Of a DNA stretch of 26,376 nt, positions 22,093 through 26,376 are shown piece after piece. Position 1 is the first letter of the stretch; every line of letters starts with the position of its first letter. The stretch covers positions 23,484 to 49,859 of the forward strand of contig CAJUKM010000004.1 in the NCBI GenBank assembly GCA_910587535.1, written 5' to 3'. The notes under the pieces are model-generated. The model ran no database searches and was not told the origin of the DNA. It saw only the letters and a program-made list of their open reading frames with translations. Source of the stretch: an uncultured Bacilli bacterium (GTDB lineage: Bacteria; Bacillota_I; Bacilli_A; RF39; UBA660). The translations under genes were made by a program, and so were the position numbers.

Positions 22093-22406
22093 TGACTCTT
22101 GAGTATCTATACGATTTCGGCCTCGACAGTAGAGATGTCGAAGAGATATGTGAATATGTCGATGAAGATATATTTACAGAGTTAGGACTTTTTGAAAACA
22201 TCGTCAAAGAAAATATTCAATATATGAAAGACTTCGGCGTAAGTAATTTTTCACAAGTCGTTTTAAAATTTCCAGATATCTTTTTAAGAGATGCCGATTC
22301 CTTTAAAAACATCTTCTCTAAATTCGATAGAGATGATCTAATTCAGAAAGTAGAGAAGAATCCTGCCGTATTTAAAAAGATGGTAGAATTCGTAGATAAC
22401 AATTAA
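22092..22406 (+). CDS. Small helical protein with mTERF-like repeat pattern
   Basis: Unrecognised 104-residue acidic protein, apparently all helix, whose ATG overlaps the upstream stop by one base (TAATG). In the C-terminal half, two units share the pattern 'helix, then x-P-x-x-F': VVLKFPDIF and VEKNPAVF, whose prolines are exactly 30 residues apart, with FGVSNFSQ and FDRDDLIQ at matching places before them. A 30-residue helical unit of this shape is what mTERF proteins use to bind nucleic acid. The likeness is from pattern alone and mTERF proteins are mainly eukaryotic, so it is tentative. Coupling to the coiled-coil gene suggests that the two products work together. A terminator follows the stop. 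Confidence 0.75.
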   Translation: MTLEYLYDFGLDSRDVEEICEYVDEDIFTELGLFENIVKENIQYMKDFGVSNFSQVVLKFPDIFLRDADSFKNIFSKFDRDDLIQKVEKNPAVFKKMVEFVDNN

Positions 22407-22425
22407 AATCCTTAGGGATTTTTTT
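22406..22425 (+). terminator. Intrinsic terminator closing the coiled-coil operon
   Basis: AAATCC / GGATTT with loop TTAG, followed by a run of seven T including the arm end. Confidence 0.82.
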
Positions 22426-22485
22426 GTTTTGTAAATCAATCGTAAATATTATTTTGAACAGTATAAAATTCGACATTTATTATGA

Positions 22486-22491
22486 TATAAT
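22486..22491 (+). promoter_or_regulatory. Extended -10 promoter of the glucosaminidase operon
   Basis: TGA-TATAAT forms an extended -10 box 22 bases before the ATG. No -35 of normal spacing is evident; a TTGAAC at 22454 is too far away. GGAGG (22503-22507) lies in the short leader. Confidence 0.6.
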
Positions 22492-22513
22492 TGAAAAAGA
22501 ATGGAGGTCTCTA

Positions 22514-24523
22514 ATGAAATTTGCAATTAGATTATCTGTGTTTGCAATCATATTTTTAATGATGTTCGAGTTCGATATTCAGGCCGCAACGACGTATAAA
22601 AGAGGAATAATCAAGTCTTATTCGTCTGTTAGAAAAACGCCTGGTGGCGAGATTATGAAAAGTGATACGGGTGGCAACATTAATATATATTCCCCTGAAG
22701 CCGTCGAGATTGTTGGCGAATCGGGAACTTATTATCAGATAAAATTCATGTATGTAGGTTTCGTATATGTAGGGTATGTTCCTAAAAACAACGTCATAGC
22801 GCAGACTTATACGACAGATGATGCATATGAAGCTGATTTAATAAATAGAGGTTTTCCAGCAGATTATGCTAAAAAGTTAGCTATCTTGCACGCCATTCAT
22901 CCAAACTGGACGTTTGCTCCATCTTATACAGGTAGAGTGACTGGTGGAATGGACTTTTATACTGCAGTGAATGGTGAGTATGCAGTTGTCGCAAGAAACG
23001 TTATCGATAGCTCAAATACTTCTCTTAGATCGACAGCGGATGTCGCATATAAAAATGGAGTATGGATTCCTCTTGCTGGTAACGGTTGGTACGGTGCTAG
23101 TGCACAGACTGTAGCGTTTTACATGGATCCTAGAAATTTCTTAGATGAGTCTCACATATTCATGTTTGAAAACGGTGCATATAATGGTGCTACGCAAACT
23201 AAAGATCAAATCAGCAAAATATTATCAGGAACTTTTATGAGTAAGCCTTTCGATTGTTTGCCAGGCGCGAATAACTGTTCTGTTGGAACACATTATTATG
23301 TAGATACGTTCTTATCAGCTGGCGCAGATAAAAATGTCAATCCTAACCATCTAGCGAGTAGAGTAGTTCAGGAACAAGGAACTAAAGGTTCTACTCTATC
23401 TTTAGGCCAAGGTTACAATGGAAATTATAAGGGATACTACAATTTCTTCAACATAGGAGCGAGTGGAAAAGTAGATTCTGAGGTAATTATAAACGGTTTG
23501 ATATATGCCATGAATAGAAACTGGAATAACCAGCACATATCGATCTATGAAGGATCTAGTTTCTTAAGTAATAATTATATCAGTCGTGGACAGTCTACGA
23601 AGTATTATCAAAAGTTTAATACGATTACACCTTCATATTATGGTAACCAATACATGCAAAATGTCAGAGCTCCATATCAAGAGTCTTACAAAAACTATGA
23701 AGGCTATTACAACTCATATTCGTCTAAAGAGGCTTGGGATTTGGGAACATACGATTTTCTAATACCTATATATTCTAATATGGGTGCGAAAACGTCGCTC
23801 GACAGTGCTTTCAATGCCGATTCCACTTTAAAGAGTTTAAATGTCGCTGAATGTAAATTGAATCCAGAATTCCAATCTAGTGCATATAACTACGACTGCT
23901 ATGTCAAAGAAGATGTATCAGAGGTCAATATTAGTGCCGAGGCAACAAATGGAAGTGCAAACTTAACCAATCCAGGAAAAGTTAAACTAACTCAACCGGA
24001 TACCACTGCAGTTGTTAAGGTTACAGCAGTGAATGGAGAATCATCTGATTATGTCATAAACATCCACAGAATTAAGATGGACGGATATACTCCTACAGAA
24101 GTATTAAACGGTGTAGGAATTAAGGTAAGTGGAAACTATGCTTCCAATATAGAAGTAGGATCTGACATATCGAATATAATAAATAGTGTCTTAAATTCTT
24201 ATCACTTTGCATCTATAAAAATTACCGATAACGGTGGAGCAGAAATAAAAAGTGGAATAGTCAAAACTGGTCAAACGATAACGATAACCAATTCAGGAAT
24301 AACATCATCTTTTAAGATAGTATTATATGGAGATATCAATGGAGATGGATTGATCAATATAGTAGATTTACTAGCCATTCAAAAGCATCTCGTCGGTGCT
24401 AAAATGCTCAAAGATGAAAATTTAAAAGCGGCCGACTTAAATAAAGATGGTGCTTTAGATATCAGAGATCTCTTATTAGAACAAAAAAATCTTTTAGGGG
24501 AATATACCATAAGTCAGGGATAG
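22514..24523 (+). CDS. Secreted glucosaminidase with SH3-like, cadherin-like and C-terminal dockerin-like domains
   Basis: A 669-residue exported cell-wall hydrolase. A signal peptide (FAIIFLMMFEFDIQAA) is followed by an SH3-like wall-binding segment (about 27-95, GIIKSYSSVRKTPGG). A LytD/GH73-type N-acetylglucosaminidase domain comes next (about 110-430), with likely catalytic Glu287 in SRVVQEQG and the typical YYNFFNIGA. Then a cadherin-like beta-sandwich (PF12733 type, about 438-520), and from residue 606 a duplicated dockerin-like module: GDINGDGLINIVDLL (607-618) and ADLNKDGALDIRDLL (641-652), each a calcium loop plus helix. The enzyme should cleave peptidoglycan glycan strands. The frame runs further upstream, but GGAGG fixes the ATG at 22514, and the start gives a clean signal peptide. 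It is the first gene of a pair with the cohesin-like protein, 13 bases downstream. Confidence 0.9.
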   Translation: MKFAIRLSVFAIIFLMMFEFDIQAATTYKRGIIKSYSSVRKTPGGEIMKSDTGGNINIYSPEAVEIVGESGTYYQIKFMYVGFVYVGYVPKNNVIAQTYTTDDAYEADLINRGFPADYAKKLAILHAIHPNWTFAPSYTGRVTGGMDFYTAVNGEYAVVARNVIDSSNTSLRSTADVAYKNGVWIPLAGNGWYGASAQTVAFYMDPRNFLDESHIFMFENGAYNGATQTKDQISKILSGTFMSKPFDCLPGANNCSVGTHYYVDTFLSAGADKNVNPNHLASRVVQEQGTKGSTLSLGQGYNGNYKGYYNFFNIGASGKVDSEVIINGLIYAMNRNWNNQHISIYEGSSFLSNNYISRGQSTKYYQKFNTITPSYYGNQYMQNVRAPYQESYKNYEGYYNSYSSKEAWDLGTYDFLIPIYSNMGAKTSLDSAFNADSTLKSLNVAECKLNPEFQSSAYNYDCYVKEDVSEVNISAEATNGSANLTNPGKVKLTQPDTTAVVKVTAVNGESSDYVINIHRIKMDGYTPTEVLNGVGIKVSGNYASNIEVGSDISNIINSVLNSYHFASIKITDNGGAEIKSGIVKTGQTITITNSGITSSFKIVLYGDINGDGLINIVDLLAIQKHLVGAKMLKDENLKAADLNKDGALDIRDLLLEQKNLLGEYTISQG

Positions 24524-24536
24524 AAAAGAGGAGAAA

Positions 24537-26000
24537 ATGAAAAAATTAAAATACTTATTATTGCTAGTCGTCTTCAGTTTTTTAACGATAGTCGATGTCA
24601 ACGCTGTAAGCGGATCGATCAATCTATCTACTGGAACTAAAACAGCAGCAGTCGGTTCGACTTTTACAGTTACTGTGAAGGTATCTTGTTCAGAAGCTTT
24701 GGGTTCATGGCAATATGGAATCACTTACGATACTTCGTATCTGTCATTAGTAGAGGGTAATACGAATGTCGTCGATTATGGTACTGGAGCGAATGGTCCA
24801 AAGAGTAAAACTTATACTTTAAAGTTTAAAGCTCTTAAATCGGGAACTGCTTCGGTTAAAGTTAGCAGTCCTTCGATGGTAGGATGGAGTAGTCAGGAAG
24901 AATTGTTTACTCCGAGTGTCTCTAACGTAAGCGTAAATATCAAAACCCAATCCGAAATACAAGCAAGTTATAGTAAAGATAACAATTTAAAAAGTCTCTC
25001 TGTCGAAGGTTATGAATTGAGTCCAGTCTTTAACAAAGATACGACATCTTATACGGTATCTGTACCAGATACTGTCGAAAAGATCAAAGTTCATGCGGCT
25101 GTTAACGATTCTACGGCTAGAGTCAGTGGGACAGGCGAAATAGATATATCAGAGGGAACTAATAAAATAGAAGTAGTCGTCACTGCTCAAAACGGCAGTT
25201 TGAAAACTTATACCATAACAGTCGACGTAAAAGACTTAAATCCTATCGAAACAGAGATCGATGGAGTTAAGTACACAGTTGTTAAAAAGGCAGACCTTCT
25301 AAAAGCTCCTATAGGTTTTAAAGAGGAAACTATAAAAATAGGAGATGTCGATGTTCCAGGTTTTATCTCTGAACTTGCAGGATTGACAGTGGTCGGTTTA
25401 AAAGATGAAAATGCAAATATCGGAATGTTCGTATACGATTCTAGTACAAATACATATAAACCTTACGACGAAATTCGCGGTACATCTATAACAATAGTTA
25501 TAAGTGAAATAGAAGTAGAGAGTATTCCAGTAGGGTTTGTGAAGGATCGTATCACGATCAACGATAAAGAATATGAAGCTTTAAAAAGCGAGTTTGCCGA
25601 GGCCTTTTACTTAGTATATGGATTAGACGTCGAAACTGGAGAAAAAGATTATTTTATCTACGATAAAAAATCTGGCAGTATCCTCAGATATAATCCAAAC
25701 TTAGTTGAAGGTCTAGTTCATCAGAATAAAGAATACGTCCTATATCTTTTTGCGTTAGGTGGCATAGTTGCAATATTCTTCATGTTGACTATCTTACAGA
25801 CTAAAAAGAACGCTAAATTAAAAAAACTACTCAGAAAACTTTCGAAAGTGGGAAGTGAGGAACCAACTCATGTCGATATTTCAATAGAAGAACCCGCAAA
25901 TGAAAGTGTCGAAGAAGAGATTCACCGTGAAGATGACGAAGAAGAAATAGAAGAAGATTTCTTGGAAGAAAAGAAAAAGAAAAAGAGAAAAAAGAGATAA
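24537..26000 (+). CDS. Membrane-anchored protein with cohesin-like and cadherin-like domains
   Basis: A 487-residue surface protein. After a signal peptide (LLLLVVFSFLTIVDVNA) comes a cohesin-like beta-sandwich (about 25-140): TAAVGSTFTVTVKV, then YGITYDTSYLSLVEG, matching the 'GDTVTVPV...YDPSVLEVV' opening of cohesins, and SGTASVKV near its end. A cadherin-like domain follows (151-230; LKSLSVEGYELSPVFNKDTTSYTV). The next 165 residues have no family I know. One transmembrane helix (400-420) leads to a cytosolic tail of 67 residues, first Glu-rich, ending KKKKKRKKR. Cohesins bind dockerins, and the gene directly upstream encodes a dockerin-like module, so this protein probably holds that hydrolase at the membrane. 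Spacing and the shared terminator indicate one operon. The cohesin call rests on pattern, not on a search. Confidence 0.82.
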   Translation: MKKLKYLLLLVVFSFLTIVDVNAVSGSINLSTGTKTAAVGSTFTVTVKVSCSEALGSWQYGITYDTSYLSLVEGNTNVVDYGTGANGPKSKTYTLKFKALKSGTASVKVSSPSMVGWSSQEELFTPSVSNVSVNIKTQSEIQASYSKDNNLKSLSVEGYELSPVFNKDTTSYTVSVPDTVEKIKVHAAVNDSTARVSGTGEIDISEGTNKIEVVVTAQNGSLKTYTITVDVKDLNPIETEIDGVKYTVVKKADLLKAPIGFKEETIKIGDVDVPGFISELAGLTVVGLKDENANIGMFVYDSSTNTYKPYDEIRGTSITIVISEIEVESIPVGFVKDRITINDKEYEALKSEFAEAFYLVYGLDVETGEKDYFIYDKKSGSILRYNPNLVEGLVHQNKEYVLYLFALGGIVAIFFMLTILQTKKNAKLKKLLRKLSKVGSEEPTHVDISIEEPANESVEEEIHREDDEEEIEEDFLEEKKKKKRKKR

Positions 26001-26030
26001 AAAAATCGATTTAACTGATCGATTTTTTTT
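26001..26030 (+). terminator. Intrinsic terminator after the cohesin-like gene
   Basis: AAAAATCGAT / ATCGATTTTT pair perfectly around a seven-base loop (TTAACTG), followed by more T. The two-gene operon ends here. Confidence 0.92.
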
Positions 26031-26105
26031 ATTTATTTTAAGTACTTATAGTAAAACTTAAAAATTTATGTTATCATTTATGATATAGAAAGTAGGACAA
26101 TACTT

Positions 26106-26376
26106 ATGGAAAAAAAGAGTAAAAAAGGGTTTACTTTATTGGAAATAATCGTCGTAATCGGTTTATTAGTAGTAATTGCGGGGATATTCTCTTTGAACAT
26201 AATAAAAACTTTAAAGAGGCAGGAAACGGATGCCAATAAGAACATCGAAGAGCAGATTATAGCGGCTGCAAATGCATACGTTTCTATGAATCCAGAAGCA
26301 GTAGAGAAACTCTACAATTCTTATGGATATGTCGATATTCCAGTTGGAACTCTAAGAGATGCCGGGTTCTTGAGCG
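26106..26376 (+). CDS. Type IV pilin / pseudopilin, 3'-truncated by the window edge
   Basis: The first 90 residues are visible and the frame is open to the right edge. A short basic leader (MEKKSKKG) precedes FTLLEIIVVIGLLVVIAGIF, the class III signal of prepilins: cleavage after Gly8 by prepilin peptidase, methylation of Phe, and the conserved Glu5 of the mature protein. The following amphipathic helix (KTLKRQETDANKNIEEQI) is also typical. Such proteins build type IV pili, type II secretion or competence (ComG) pseudopili. Which of these applies depends on downstream genes that are not in the window. It has a TAGGA-type ribosome site and a TATGAT box (26079-26084) upstream, separated from the previous operon by a terminator. 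Confidence 0.85.
   Translation, partial: MEKKSKKGFTLLEIIVVIGLLVVIAGIFSLNIIKTLKRQETDANKNIEEQIIAAANAYVSMNPEAVEKLYNSYGYVDIPVGTLRDAGFLS

Noticed and set aside
22424..22513. Upstream extension of the glucosaminidase
   Set aside because: It runs through the terminator tail and the -10 promoter; the ATG at 22514 has GGAGG and a clean signal peptide.
1..26376. CRISPR array, insertion sequence, prophage or integration site
   Set aside because: No regularly spaced repeats, transposase or integrase motifs, or direct repeats flanking the single tRNA were seen.

Overview
The window reads as chromosomal DNA of a low-GC, Gram-positive bacterium (Bacillota). Codon use is AT-rich, Shine-Dalgarno sites are close to AGGAGG, many -10 boxes are TATAAT-like with a TG extension, and intrinsic terminators are common. 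TGA acts as a stop (VanZ and hisS genes), so the code is standard, not the Mycoplasma code. The sporulation gene yqfD, the c-di-AMP genes cdaA-cdaR, a CsbB/YfhO-type pair and an undecaprenol-kinase-type dgkA all fit Bacilli or a relative. An uncultured gut lineage near the Erysipelotrichia or RF39 groups is my guess, not shown by the sequence.

Layout. Positions 1-2463 hold an overlapping gene run: yqfD (5' end outside the window), a VanZ-family membrane protein, ybeY and dgkA. A small GDPD phosphodiesterase, a one-domain YigZ/IMPACT protein (minus strand) and uvrC follow. A minus-strand operon (5443-8829) encodes a YfhO membrane glycosyltransferase and a GtrB/CsbB-type glycosyltransferase, probably for glycosylating a cell-surface polymer. 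Divergent from it are a DUF3048 (YerB-like) protein and a small membrane protein, then cdaA-cdaR for c-di-AMP synthesis. Next come a DUF2624-like small gene, a class B penicillin-binding protein, rpmG, efp, hisS with an overlapping transglutaminase-like gene, and tRNA-Leu(CAG).

Positions 17858-22406 are mostly small or unfamiliar genes: a two-helix membrane protein, a Cdd1-type helix-hairpin-helix protein, an unknown acidic protein, an orphan NMT1/SsuA-like lipoprotein preceded by a long inverted repeat, a multi-pass membrane protein, and a two-gene operon of a coiled-coil protein plus a small helical protein resembling mTERF repeats.

The most striking part is 22514-26000. A secreted SH3/glucosaminidase cell-wall hydrolase ends in a duplicated, calcium-loop dockerin-like module. 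The next gene, 13 bp downstream, encodes a membrane-anchored protein that begins with a cohesin-like beta-sandwich. Both also carry a cadherin-like beta-sandwich. This looks like a private cohesin-dockerin pair that tethers a peptidoglycan hydrolase to the membrane, not a cellulosome. The window ends inside a type IV pilin-like gene.

No IS element, prophage gene, CRISPR array or origin was seen, and no gene-free stretch exceeds 300 bases.
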